Assembly: GCF_020382885.2 (NCBI RefSeq)
Contig: NC_058496.1
Location: 15,728,501 to 15,792,500, forward strand
Reading direction: 5' to 3'
Origin: Scatophagus argus
Taxonomy: Eukaryota > Chordata > Actinopteri > Scatophagidae
DNA: 64,000 nt
Below, piece after piece: positions 1 to 13,130 of this stretch. How positions within the stretch are numbered: position 1 is the first letter of the stretch; each line of letters opens with the position of its first letter. A program made the translations under genes and the position numbers. The notes beneath the pieces were generated by a model, which saw only the letters and a program-made list of their open reading frames with translations, was not told the DNA's origin and made no database searches.

Positions 1-1437
1 TGCTTTTTAAAAAAACAAACAAACAAACAAACAAACACACAAACAAAAAAAACAGGTAACAGTGTAGACGTGCAGGAGCAATTGACACCAGAGCAAAGTT
101 AGTGTCTTTCAGCACACTTTAGAGGACTGTTTGCTGGATTTGGTCGGAGGTATCTCAACATTTCCTCTTTACATATGTACAATAACAACAAGAGATTTCC
201 AGCTTATCTGAACGATGTATGAATGAACAAGAAAAGAACACATTGAACTGTTATAAGGCAGAAAGCAGGTTCAAGTCTCCCTTGTAAGTTCCATGGGTGT
301 TTTTTTCCGCTTTGTTTTAAATCTGTGATGAAGCCTAAAGGTGCAACTTTATCAAGCTACTGTTCGCGTTCCTGACCAATTCATAGCTAAGCAGTCATCA
401 CCTTAAGTAAGATGACTCGGAAATGTAGCTGAATATTCTCTAGACTAGTGTGTTCTGGGGGAAAAAAAGGTAATGGTGACAAGGGGGGGGGGGGGGTCAA
501 ACTCACAAATATTCCAGACGTCACACTACACTATGCCTGCATCGAGAAAAAGAAAGATTCCCATTGCCCATCAAAAAAGGACACTGAAGTGTAAGTAAGC
601 TGAAGGTGCACACACATGTTCACTGACTGATACTGGAAGTACAGTGTGTGTGTGTGTGTGTATGTGGGTAGGTGCACTGATTCATCTTAAGAAAAAAGGC
701 AAAAATGCTATAAATAGTTTGGCTCAGTCTGTTTCTTCTTCTTCTTCTTAATATTTATTTTTTACAAAAAGATATGCTGAATTCAGTGTTGTTAGCAAAA
801 CCACTTTATCCTCTGGGCTCGGGAGCCCAGAGAGTTTTTTGTTTTCCTAAGGATTCAGTTTACGGGGGCTTTTCTAAAAAATCTGTTGGCTTCAAGTCCT
901 CACGCAACACTGATGGAAATGAAAAAGCAAGAACATGATGGTAACAACACCCACTGTTGTTCAGGCAAAAAAAAAACACTTTCTTTGAGCCATATTAGCT
1001 GGCAGAGTCTGCTCAGAAGATCATACATCCGCGTACAACAGCGACACCTATGCTACCTTGTTCCCTCAGAAGATTTAAAGGACTGTCCTGGCTAAGCCCA
1101 TCCAGGGTCCCTTCATCTTTAGGGCCAACCAAGACTAAAATGAGTGTGGGAGTTTGTTTGTGTTGCAGTACAGCAGGCAGTGAGGGCCATGCTCAGCAGG
1201 TAGAGTAGAGGAGGACAAACAGTCATAAGAGGGCTCAGTGAGAGGAGCAATGTCTTTGTTGACTAAGCATTTACTGGAGCTTGTGTCCCACCCCTTTCCC
1301 TATCCTCCCCACCCCCACAAAAATAAGTGAAAATGAGCCCAAAGTGTATATAAACCCCCACCCGTGGTAGTGTAACACCCATGTGCTGCTCCCTCAGCCC
1401 CCTTCCTGAGCTCCACACTTGGGGAAGGGTTCCTTGA
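1..1437. other. scarb2 3' UTR and downstream flank, simple repeats
   Basis: No coding exon recognised. It holds an AAAC-rich tract (about 8-50), a run of 14 G (483-496), a TG microsatellite (about 641-662) and a CTT run near 733-748. The part nearest the scarb2 stop is probably its 3' UTR. Confidence 0.5.
754..759 (-). terminator. Candidate poly(A) signal of scarb2
   Basis: Reads AATAAA on the minus strand, about 680 bases past the scarb2 stop codon. It would give a plausible 3' UTR from 1437 to about 735. No transcript evidence is available, and other signals could be used. Confidence 0.4.
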
Positions 1438-4400
1438 TCAACACTTTTGGGCCTCCACTGGAGACATGGCAATGTATGAGCCATTCCTCACCGGCTGAGT
1501 GGCTGGAGTTTCTGATGGCTCGTCGGGTTTGTCGCTGACCTGAGTGTAGGCCGTGTCGTCTTTCGCCGTCTGAACAGGAAGAGTCGGAACAGAGGGCATT
1601 AGTGTGAACCACTGAAATGGCAAGACATCCAAATATTCTTTTATATTCAACACTGACAATAAAATGGGAATAAAATGTTTTGATTGAAATGTCCACAGTG
1701 AACTACATCAATCTAACTATGCATCAAACAACCACCACAGAAAATATTACCGTAACTTAAAAATAAACATATTACACTGTGAGGTGAGAACTTAAAAGGT
1801 ATAGCATGTCCCATAAAGATAATTAAAAAATGATAAATAAAATCAGAGATGATGGATAACAAATTAAAGAGGAGAACAGCAAACAAGGCAAAAATTAAGA
1901 CTTACAGTAAAAGAATGAAAAGCTTCAGTAAAATCAATACGTTTTACTTCATTCTAAAACAGAAAAGGGAAAAAAGGGGGTTACAGAAAATTAAAATTAG
2001 AACATGGTTAATACAACAATTCTTCACATTGCAATTAAGCACGTTTTAAACATCTTCTCAATGCTAAGCTAAAGGGCTAAACTCTGCGAAGTTCACCGAT
2101 TTTCTTCCTTGCTGAGAGTCGGATGAGAAATTAGTACTATCGCCCTTGTGGTTCTAACTCTCAGCAAAAAAAAACCCCCAAATACATCCAATAATATCAA
2201 ACTGTCTTTCTCGTGTTGCAGGTCATTTTAGGGGCAGGGGATAACCTCAACTTCAATAATCTATAATCTGTAATCGTAGGGTGCTGAGGCCAGACTTCAG
2301 ATCATCAACCCCGTGCTGCTGGAGATAAGAGGTCATCGTGCCTGCACATCAATCACAGGACTATTCTAGTTCAATGCACTTTGTTACTAAATAGTGCTAA
2401 GCCAGCTTATAGCTACACTGACCGAAGACTGAACCTAAATACAAGCGCTCATTGACTTATCATAAATGCATCAACTGTTAGAAAACATTCAACAAAAAAT
2501 AAAAATTAAAAATAATAATAATAAAACAAAAGCCAAAATAGAAAAAAATACACCAGTTAAAACCAGAAATGTAGAAAACTGCTCATGCTGACTTTGCTGC
2601 ACAGGATTCATGCAGTGTGTTAGTTGACATGCACATAGTTTGGGATTAAACCTGCAGCAGCTCAGGAAAACCGTTAACCATGCAAAAAAAAAAAAAGAAA
2701 CCTAGTTAAACTCTAAAAAACACTGCAGCATTTACTGTGGCATATCACTACTGTCTATCTATTACCAGCCTAGGACTCATTTATTCTGTGAGCTAATGTC
2801 AGTGGGTAGCACACTCACTTTTCAAACCAGGGTAAATGTGTGGATTAATACTACACTTCTGTGCACAACAACGGGGCTGGTTCCTACCTTCTTCTGGCGG
2901 TTTCGGCAGAACAAGACGACGAGAACCAGTAGAAGGATGATGCCCAAACCCACGATTAGCAAAGGGAAGTTTGACACAAGCGTGACGATTAGGAGAAGCG
3001 TTCTCATCTGGGAGGCTGATTCATTGTCAATAGTTGCCGTCTACAGTGGAGAGAGGTGATTATTGGTTTGTGTCTCACTCAGTGTGGACAGGTTTGTCTC
3101 AGACCGCACTAAATGAAATCCTCACCTCATTGACAAACATGATGGGGAAAATGGTCTCATTGATGTACTTAGTTTTGCTGCAGGGGAGAAAGAGAGAGAG
3201 AGAGAGATGTGGAGGTCAGGGGGGACATCTGGCTCAACATGTGGCAGAAATAGGGACACAGGGTGACAACAGTAAAGTGGGTCAGAGTTCAGCAAAGTTC
3301 AACTTACGGGAAGCCTTGAACTCTCTTCAGGATGATATTGAGCTGAGCTCTCTTGCAGGCACGAATGGGAACACCTGTGGTCTAAAAGGAAAAACAAAGG
3401 TTTCAGTGAATCTAACTGCATCTCAGAAACTTGTCTTTCCTTTACACTGAATTAGTTAACACCTTACGTACAGAGAGGATTCAGCAAAGAACAATTTTAT
3501 AGGCTGCTTTTTGCCTACCCCTGACATGGCGTGGGACACTATATTCTGTACTTTTAGTTCAATTTTTTGGAGTTATTTCTCATTTTTCTCTGCTCTTCCT
3601 TTGAATATGTCTGACTATTAAATGTAAATCTACCTTATGCACTCAAGCAAATCGGTATTAAAATAATCTATTTGTAATACAGTGACATCTGAAATCAAAA
3701 AGTAGCATCTGAGTTGAGTTAAGCACCTCTAATATTAAAATTAACCTTATGTGACCCCATTTCTCTTTAATGATGTAAGCTGACCAAAAATAATACAGTC
3801 AATGGCAACAAAAAACAAGAGCGGCCGCCACTATGAATCAAACAACTAATTCTCATTTAGATAAAAACAGTCATAAACAAACAGAGTGAGACTCAACTCA
3901 GATTCCTCCACACCACTTTGTTCTGGGTAAGAAATATTAGTCATACCGGCTGCAGGTCAAGGTACGTCTCATGTTCTTCCTTGTTGGGGTTGAGCCCCTC
4001 AACGGCGTTGATGTACATGGGGTCCGCTTGATAAAAGTGGGGAAAAGACACAACAATGGGAGCACCTGGAAAGAAACAAATATGACAAACACGTGAGTCA
4101 GTTTACGGTTTGTATTCTGAGATGACTCAGTCAAAACAAGGGCTGACAAAAGTTGAGAAAGAAACACAAGATAAGATAGAGGAAGTATTTAGTATTTTGA
4201 GGAGATAAAAATAGATAAAGAGGTATATCTGTAGCTGATAGTGTAGCAGATAGCAGAAATAATGTGTGCTTCAGGTTGTACTCAAATGATTTGTTGACAT
4301 GTATGAGAAGAGCGTAATATCCTGTCTTTACCTTTCCTTTGAACATCTCTCTGAAGCTTGTCATAATTAAACTCTTGGTGGACCTAAATGCTATATGTAT

Positions 4401-7400
4401 GCAATATTTACATTACTTCTATATTCTCTTTTCAATTCATTTAATTTTTTTTTCTTCTTCTTTGAAAATACAATTTTCAAATGTGAAGATCAAAATGCTG
4501 TTTGAAAGCTGTAATCACACCAGGAATAAAATTCTGGGGGAGAAATGTTTGTTTGTTTCTTTATTTATATATTATTTTCTTGAATAAATAAAAAAAGTCA
4601 AATTTTAACACACTGAATCTAACAACATGGGAAACTAAGTCTAAATAATACTGCTGCTGTTGCCATAACTGACACGACAGAAAGGAAACTGTGGTTTTGA
4701 CCAATGTTATATTTTTTCCACTGCACTAAACTGTTAAGAGTTTAGATACATGTACTTTGACTACATGTTTTCAGATAAAGTTTTAGAAACCTAAACTGAT
4801 ATTTACAACAATTTAAACAGTTTTGGCAATATGTTGAAAAATATTTGTGCTTTATGGGATTTAAAATGAATAAAACAACAACAACTAGGACACACACAGT
4901 CATTTCTAAATGGAACCATTTAAAAGGGCTCGCTTTTGATTGGATCTCCATATTGTTTTCATAAATCCATCCAATCAGCTGTGCTTCCTCATTTGAGTCA
5001 GGGGAGCTTTTGCTTTAGCAAAAGAAAAGTTCAACCAGCAGCAACCTTGCTAATAAAGTGCATCTAAAACATACAGAGTCCTGAGGTTACAGTAGCATAT
5101 CTGTCAGTGATTCACTGTCTTCAAGTGTCAAGCCCAGTGATGATTATCGTATCACAGTAATCACACTCCACTCAACGACCACCATAAACTACTTCAATGG
5201 TTTCCTCACACAGTCAGCACGGTTAATCATTGAACCGTGTATTGAGTAAAATCTGGCAAGTTTAAACAGTGGGAATGTTGGATACCAGACAGGGGACACG
5301 GTTGCTGACTGAAAGGACATTTTGGGGGGTTGAAAATAGGGGGGGGGGGTGAAATGTGTCACATGGCTGGTTTGGAGTTATCAAAGGGAAGTGGGTCAGG
5401 CTCCATGGCAACTGAAGGGGAAATGGGACAGCCCCTTACCTTCTCGACAAACGCTGACTTTAAGCACCCCAGTGCCAAGACAGTCCCCAGCTGGCACACA
5501 GAAGCCCTCGTTAGTGGGGTTGTCTTTAGGGCTCATGAGGACATCACTAGGGGGTGCAAAGCGATACGCCTGGATGCCTTTCACCTCCACGTCTTCCACA
5601 TAGGCTAGATGGATAGACCTAACCAAAGAAACATGTTCAGTACCCACTTTAGGGAGTTATAAATTAAGAATGTACTACAAACCGTCAAGAAACGGTCGAG
5701 ACAAAGTTTAAGAGCATAAGCAGAAGGAAACGGGAAGCAGTCAGCACTGTTACAGTAAAAAGTTACTTTCCCACATGTCTTTTAAGTTCATCATCAACCT
5801 TATCAGAAGCTGTAATAAACATAAACGCAGGTCTTTATCAGTGGATTGGTAAGCATGTAGTGTATGACTCAGGCGCAATTTACTTAAATGTCAATGAACA
5901 TTGTGGTCCTCGCCCTGCCCGGATGCTTTGACTGTAAACAAACTTACAGCCACATAAGGAATGCGTGCATACCTGCAGAGATCAGCAGCAAAGATGTAGA
6001 GCAGCTCATTCCTGTTTATCAGAGGGTGGAAGACTGCACCGTCTGTACCGTTGATCATGTTGCTCTGATCGGAAGACCACCAGGACATTTTCCTGTTGAT
6101 GAAGGGAAAAAAAAAAAAATCAGTGTATCATTTTATGCTTTTTATAATCCACTGCAATTTAGAGGAACTACTTTACATGTTTCCTCTACATTCATTTATA
6201 GCTGTCATCTATAGTCACAAACGCACATTGTTAAAGATTAAACCAGAAGCAGTTGCTCATAAATTTTCTGCTGATCAGCTAATTGATTGAATGACTTATC
6301 ACTGTAGCTCTAGTCAGCAGTTCCGAAGAGTGATTTCCCCTTTACTACACTTTTTGAGGCTGAAAATTATAATGTATCCAATATTATACAAAAAGAAAAA
6401 TTAATTCATTTTACTTACACAAGGTTTTTAAGTACTTAAAAATATTTTTCACACTGCTGTAGAGACTTTTATTGAAGTAAAGAATGTAAATACTTCTTCC
6501 ACTTCAGACATCTGCCTACACGTGATGATTACGTTCAAAGTACAAAGTCACTCTGGATATCCAAACATTCATGTAGCAATCGTGTTCTACTTAAAAGAGG
6601 GGAGCAAAGGCTTTTTCCTCTGGACTTTCTAATACAGGTGATGTAAGGAGGCAAATATAACAATATATGATATTCCTGATGAATGAATGAATGAATATCT
6701 TAAAAGGGAAGAGGTGGAAGTCATGTGTTTTTAAGTGTTTCCTATCATTGTGGAAAACAGGAAAAGGGAAAAGGATCTGTTGTTCAGGGACACTTGACAC
6801 TGCCTGATATAAGTCTTTACCGCAGGCCGTTCCATGTGTCGATCTTGCCATAATCCAAGTAGTTTTCCTCGCCAGTGTGGAACACAAATTCTCCTTCATG
6901 GGTGCCATTTTTCTGTAGAAAACCAGATGAGACATGAGTTGAGATAAAACCGCTGCGACTGTTCAGGATAAAGCAGGTAGACACTGAATCAGAAACAGTA
7001 ATGTCTGTTGACAGAGGACCATGGGAACTGTGAAAGAAAATATCGCTTTGTATCAGTCATCAATTAATTGACTAATAGCTCCATTACACAAAATGCTGCA
7101 ATCAGCATCACATGGCTGCTGTCACAAAGTTGCAGACACCATTTCATTAACAGGAAGTATAAACATATTCCATCAGCACATGGTCATTCTCACTTCTCTT
7201 ATGTGACTTTACCAAAGACACTTTGACTCGTCTGTTGTTTAAGTAACCCCTAACAGCCACCTTGCGAGAGCTTTGCTAAGGTTTATGCACTAAAGTAACA
7301 TCAAGCTTGCCTCCCAAAAATGAGATTCATGAATACAACCAAGCTCACCTTCCACATCAGCCCAAAATATTCATCCACCTCAGGTTTCATGGTGTGGACC

Positions 7401-10400
7401 TTTGAGAGAAGAGGGTCTTTGAAGCCCCACAGCACCTCGTGGACAGTGCGGTTCATGAAAACGTCGACACCCAGACTATTCACGTACATAGAAACCAAAG
7501 TTCGCAGGAAGAAAGAGTAGGAATTCAGCTCGTTCATTATTGCCTGAGGACAGAAGACAATGACAGTCAATAAAAAACACTCCGTTTTGGCCTCATAAGA
7601 AAGAAGTTTATATGTTCAAGATATCAAAATGTCACAATAAAACTAAGAGAACAATGGCCTGGAGTTAGGGGAGTAATAGAAAGTCACTTGATAAGTCACT
7701 TGATTGACATGTGAGGAAATAACAACTCACATGTCAATCAAGTGACTTAAACTCCATAAACTGGCCGGTGCAGCTCAAAATGACACATGTGGGTCCTGTA
7801 CAGACACCATGTCTTACCACAAATGGAATGTTGACAGTCGTGATGTAGTCAACCTCGGGGTCACCGACTGACTTCTCGGGTACAAACACAAACGTTTTGG
7901 GATTCACGGCGTAAATCTTGGTGCCATTCTCCAAGAAAGTCACATTTTCCCTTGGCCTGTATTCCCTGGTGTGGAAAGGACATCGGTCAGTCAGTCCAGA
8001 TGTCTTTTGTTTTGATTTCACACTGCACTAACAAAATAACCCCGGATGTACCAGATGCAAGATGGCCTTCCTTAAAGAGGTCTTTCATGAGCATGGCTGA
8101 AATGATAACCATCACTATTTTCCATTACACACATTTAAAGCTGCAGCTCTTCAGGGCCTCATATCAAACCTACCTGTAGGTATATGGTCCAATCTGTTTA
8201 ACAGCTGCCTTCCCGCCTGCCAAGAACACCTCTGGATTGGTCACATTGAAGAAGTAATACTCCATATAAACAGGGGGGGGTGGATTCTTCCATGACTCAA
8301 ACACTTGGCTCTTCTCTGTCAAAGTTATTTCCTGTCAAACAAAAAAGACAAATATAATAATATATTCAGATGAAATTCAAATTCAGATGGCAAAAACACA
8401 CTCCGCTTTGGCTGTGCCCAAATACAAGTTACTCCACCTAAAGCTCTTTGCTGTTCTGAGTGAGTGACATCAGAGAGCACACATGGCACTTTTCTGCAAG
8501 GAGCTGGTGCTGGGCCAAGACCCTGAAACCCAGAGGGGAAGCAGAGAAAAGCCCTTCATCGCTTAAAAGAAATGTCAGGACAGGCAGAAAATCTTCACCC
8601 AGTCTCTGACCTCTGCAAGCCTAGGCAAGAACCTAACCATGGGCTACTAGTCAGCCCACACAATCCAACTATGTTGCAATGATAAGATATATAGCAGCTC
8701 TGTAGTATTAGAAATTCTGCTAGGTGCAAGACATTGCGTGAGTTCTTGTATTCAAACCACGTAAGTCTAGACAGTCACAAAACGTTGAAGACGGTTGTGG
8801 TTTTACAGAAGTTTTGACTGTGATCACGTGAGGAAACACAAGCCTGATATTTGAAGTCAGTCATAAATGCATGACAAAAATGTGACTGCTTCCCGTGCAA
8901 TAGTAACCTATAACTAGATCGTTCAACCATGTAAGAGAACAACGAGTAAGCTGACTGAAGATGTTTGTGAACCAAGAATAATAAGCAAGTTGTTCCATTA
9001 TGGGAGAGTTAGGAAAGGACAAATGAACCATTTCCTCTTGTGTTTTCATGTTCTGTCCCTGAAACTTCTCTGTACCCCGTGTACAAGCAAGGTGCACCAG
9101 AGGCTTTACATTGTGTTCTGCAGTCACAGGCACTTAACGCTGAGAAAACATATCTTAGGGTGTGGCTGACACTTCCTGTTTGGGTTACAACTTCCAACCT
9201 TCAAACATATTTTGCTCTATAGAATTGTTTTCCTGGGTTTTGTTGCATCGTCTCCCCGCACCCAAAATAACTACTTTGATAGTCTTCATAATAAATATGT
9301 GATGCTTCAAGTAACGGAAGAAAAACTGAGATTCAAGCAGCTAAAGAAAAGCAACTAAACGGATATATGATCATGAGTGATATATTTTACATATTACAAG
9401 TTTCACTTTCTTTTTTTTTTTTACTTTTGTTAACCATACAACTGATTGTTTATTTCACCTAGCCTCTTTAATTGTTTAGTTTGTTAAATGTGCAAAAATA
9501 CTGAAAAATGTTCACCACAACGTTCAAGAGCCCAAAATTTTCTTCACAGTTGTCCCAGCAACAGATACCCAAATATATTCAGCATATTTTAAACAGAAAA
9601 ACAGCAAATCCTCACATTGTAGAAGCATGTCTGATTTTTTTCAATTTGATGATGAACAACAGTGAGTGAACTGACTAATTGTTACAGCTCTAGAGTGCTT
9701 TGCTCTTGTGTTCAGCTCCTTCATGGGCCTGTAGCGTCCTCCAAATGTCTTTTTTAAAAAATAATCAAGAATTACTGATGTTGCATTGCCAAATCTTAAC
9801 TTTCAACTCAGGTAACACCGTTGTCAGTTTTTCTTTTAAGGATCCAATAATCAGTTGACATCACAGCTGCATAACAACTCTCAAGCTATGCAACTATTCC
9901 TGATTCTTGATCATTCTGCATCTTAATTAAGAGCTGAAACCAGGTAACAACAGAAGCATTTAACCATCACAAGTAATCATTTTACAATAGGACTTCAAAC
10001 ATTAAAAACATTATGCAAGACCAGCAAAAATCACTTGTCTCCCTTTCAAAAGCAAATGCAAACTCTGTCACTTTTGAAACATGCTTCTGTCTTGTCTGGC
10101 TTTTACCCTGCAGCGTTTTACAGACCAACAAGCGACTGTGGCCGGAATCCCTGTGTTTGCCAACCTTGAACAAAGGTCTTTTGAAAAGCCTTCAACAAAG
10201 TTTGATGAACATCATTTATCTCCCAAAGCACCTTGATCTATCACAAAAAAACCCATCAGGAATAAATAAATGAGCCACAAAGTGGAGATATTTGTCACTG
10301 CAATCAAACCACAGGGTGAGTAAGTTTGAAGGACTCAAATTAAACATTGACAGCAATGTGGACTTAGCCTTAGTCAAACAACTTTAGGCAAAAAGCTTAG

Positions 10401-13130
10401 GTGTGGCACAACAGGATCCTGCTTGGAACAGCATGTGGAAGACAGTTAAAAGGAAAACACATAATCAAAATCAGAATTTTTTTTTTTTTTTATCAAGTGC
10501 CTCTATTGTTGAGGAGCCTGCATTTGAGCTGTGCGTCAGTGGCACATTGAGCTAAAATACAGTGCGTTTTAAAAGCATGACCTTGTTCTTGAACGCTTCA
10601 AACTCAATCAGTCACACTACCTTGAAAAGTCTCCTCTCCCAAACGAGGCTAAGAGGAGTGGCATGAGTGGGTGTTTTTCTTTTTGCCTCCCTCGTCTGTG
10701 CACAACAACTCGGGATAGGCCGAGGCTGCAACAACAAGGCACATGAGGCTGCTCCCAGGGATAAAATCGTGCCCTCGAGGCCAAGAAGTCTGTCACATTC
10801 CTCGCACGGCTTATACACTATCCTTCCTCCACACCCAGCTTGCCAGACACACAGAGTCTATATCCTGAAGGTAGCTTCTGACTTATTCCAAAGAACTTGG
10901 CTACCTCATTATCATACAGAGGGCAATATCTGAACATCAGATCAGGTAGATTTTTGGAGTCAGTTCAGCATGTCTGGGCCCGTCTAATTCAATGGGAAGA
11001 CTGTGGCGAAAGAGGATTAGCCACGCTGTCATTTCGTGTAACTGCCAGTCACATCAGAATTATATCCCCTGTTGATGAACTTTGACTAACTCTTTTAATT
11101 TGGATCCCCTGGGACGCTGCCTTGATTCAGAATGAGAGACAAATGAGACCCAGACGTAAAGTTAACTCCAGGAGGGGGAAAGCGTGTCAGTGTGGAAGCT
11201 GTTTGCAAGTTTCCTTCTTGGGCTAATAGCGTGGTGAGCTTTTCTGCTGAGCCGTGTCTCACTTTTTCTTATTATTAAGTAAAAGGGAGGAAGCCCACTT
11301 TGTCAAGAAGCGGAGATATTCTAAAGTACAGATTATGAGTTGCACAGAGCATCCAACACACTGACTCATGTCAGTATGAGGAATGTGAGGTATTTTAAAG
11401 GGTCTGCAGGGTGGGATAGGGTGTCAGCTGCCAACACACCCCACCCCACCGGGCTGCCATCCAGTCACCCCCCACATGCCCTGAAATACAGCAACAAGCA
11501 GAAATTTCTCATTTCAATTTGAAGCACCAATAATGACATACCAGTCCACTCATCAAAACACATTTCACAAGTCATAGTCAATTTCCACACACATTTCAGT
11601 ACAGCTCAGGAGAAAAATAAATGTTTAGTCTGATTGTACTCTACCGAGATTATTAAATCATTACGTAAAGCCAACTTGCTCACTTAAATGCAGCATGTGG
11701 GTTGGTTTATTTAAATGCAGAATTAATTTCAAGACGAGCAGAGAGTTGAAGAAACCCTCATAGAAATGTGAGGCGGTTAAGACTGAAAATAGAACAGTAG
11801 TGCAGCGGGGTTCGGGGGAGATTCCTGTACATGCAGACTGCACATAGATGCACTAACAAGAGCCACACCTTATTTTCTCAATCATTTAACCTGTAAAGTA
11901 CCTTAGGATACACATTTGTCTGTGCTTGAAGACATATAAGACTGTGAAAATCAAATTAATGCAGATTTGTCTATTTTACAGTCCTACAATGTGGGTGTCT
12001 AATTTTCTGGTGGATGGCTAACACTCAGTCTCCTCTTTCCACATACTATGTAAAACTTGCCATGGATCAACCGTTGGAAGTCAGGAACTTGCCTGTCCAC
12101 TGACCCAAGATCCCTTCCCCCATTCCTCAAGACCTGAACACCTCCCCCTACCCACCGTGCCCTTGCTGGCTGAGATTTCCACGATTTCTACGATCTCTGT
12201 AGCGCGCATCAGAAGAGACAACCACCCAGAAGTCAATATATTAATCCTGCATTAACAGAAATGTGTCACCGGGTCATGCGCACAGTGCTGGTGCAGGTTA
12301 TCAAAATGCTACTGCATCGGCCGGGGGAAATAACCTGTCATGCCATTTCCCCCAGGTCTGTTTCCGTCCAAATAACGAGCTTCATCATGTAATGCCTGGT
12401 CAAATTGCATAAACGCTGTAGATCCGTTAAGAAATTTTGAAAGCTGTGTCAAAGAAGATAAAACAAATGCCATTAAAATTGGATAAGGTCGTGATAAACT
12501 CACCTATGAGAGTCACACAATCATTATTCCTCTTGTGGCAGTTACAGAAAATTTCTACCTACAAGCAAAGCGTTCATTAGGTGTGTGTGTAACGTCAAAA
12601 TACACGCACTGGTTAATCATCCCGTCTTAATGCAAGCTTGGACAAAACCGTGACGCTGCCCAGCCGTGTAATAGAACTTACACGATGCACAATCTCGGAT
12701 CATGCGGATTCGTGATGAGAAAGGCTTTGGGTCCATCCCACTGGGCTGAAGATGCGGAATGTAGCAAAATATAAATGACAAATAAAGTAGACACCGAGAT
12801 AATTTGCACAAACACACCAGATGATCTTGTGACCCTGTGTGTGCTAACCAACGAGATGCTGAATGCGCATGATTGTCCACTGCAGATGGAACATTTAAAG
12901 CCCCTAAATATGACAGATGGAGGGGGGGAAATGTGTGAAACGAAAGAAAGGAAGAACAACGAAATCGTTACGATTGTAATGCTAAGATGGTATAGGCTTC
13001 AACTCACTTTTTTTAGCCGGCTGTGGATCATTGTTTGGAAGACTTGAGCCACCACCAGGGCGATCCCCACTATCAGGAGGTGAGCGCACACAATCCCGGT
13101 GGCGTAAATGGCACAGGATCTCCGAGTCAT
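1438..13130 (-). CDS. scarb2: Lysosome membrane protein 2 / scavenger receptor class B member 2 (LIMP-2-like), 514 aa, 12 coding exons
   Basis: CD36-family protein. In mammals SCARB2 carries glucocerebrosidase to lysosomes. Coding exons (descending): 13130-13008, 8331-8174, 7965-7818, 7543-7349, 6912-6821, 6092-5973, 5618-5440, 4065-3947, 3381-3308, 3177-3126, 3040-2888, 1569-1438. All junctions are GT-AG and the phases add up to 515 codons. Seen: a short N-terminal cytoplasmic stretch and TM helix (about residues 6-32); a luminal domain with LIMP-2 signatures (SVGDPEVDYI, VLWGFKDPLL, NMINGTDGAVFHPLI, GFCVPAGDCLGTGVL, SFPHFYQAD) and many N-x-S/T sites; a C-terminal TM at about 435-465; then a long tail (466-514). 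The tail has YTQV and YIAM but no acidic dileucine, unlike mammalian LIMP-2. The helix that binds glucocerebrosidase in mammals is diverged. SCARB1 and CD36 fit less well. Teleosts have several scarb2 paralogs; I cannot say which this is. Confidence 0.93.
6340..6515. repeat. Old interspersed repeat, 'AGTAC/CTTCTTCCAC' family (copy in scarb2 intron 5)
   Basis: AT-rich stretch with TTTAAGTACTTAAA-like motifs. It ends in a segment resembling 'aaatacttcttccac', a 3' end common to a fish nonautonomous element. Related pieces occur at about 24180-24475, 24853-25040 and 46462-47125. Class inferred from memory of fish repeats, not from a search. Confidence 0.45.
7693..7748. repeat. Perfect 23-bp inverted repeat with 10-bp loop (scarb2 intron 3)
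   Basis: The left arm 7693-7715 is the exact reverse complement of the right arm 7726-7748; the loop is 7716-7725. The 12 bases before the left arm (7681-7692) repeat its first 12 bases, making a short tandem. It lies between scarb2 coding exons 4 (7543-7349) and 3 (7965-7818). It could be a small palindromic element, a replication-slippage product or an RNA hairpin. Confidence 0.9.
9395..9700 (-). repeat. Old interspersed repeat, 'GCTGCAACTAA' family (scarb2 intron 1)
   Basis: Read on the minus strand this begins with 'gagctgtaacaattagtcag' and continues AT-rich with TGTTTAAAATAT and CAATTAAAGAGG-like segments. Copies reading forward start near 21505, 30160, 47824 and 54570. This is a dispersed family common in fish genomes; I do not assign it a class. 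Confidence 0.5.

Noticed and set aside
3821-3830. GC-rich GCGGCCGC motif inside an AT-rich scarb2 intron, possible cloning-vector trace
   Set aside because: No vector or linker sequence on either side; intron sequence continues normally, so a chance motif is simpler.
10612-10933. Overlapping frames on both strands near 10.7 kb in scarb2 intron 1
   Set aside because: No similarity to CD36-family exons; the exons on both sides join in phase without it.
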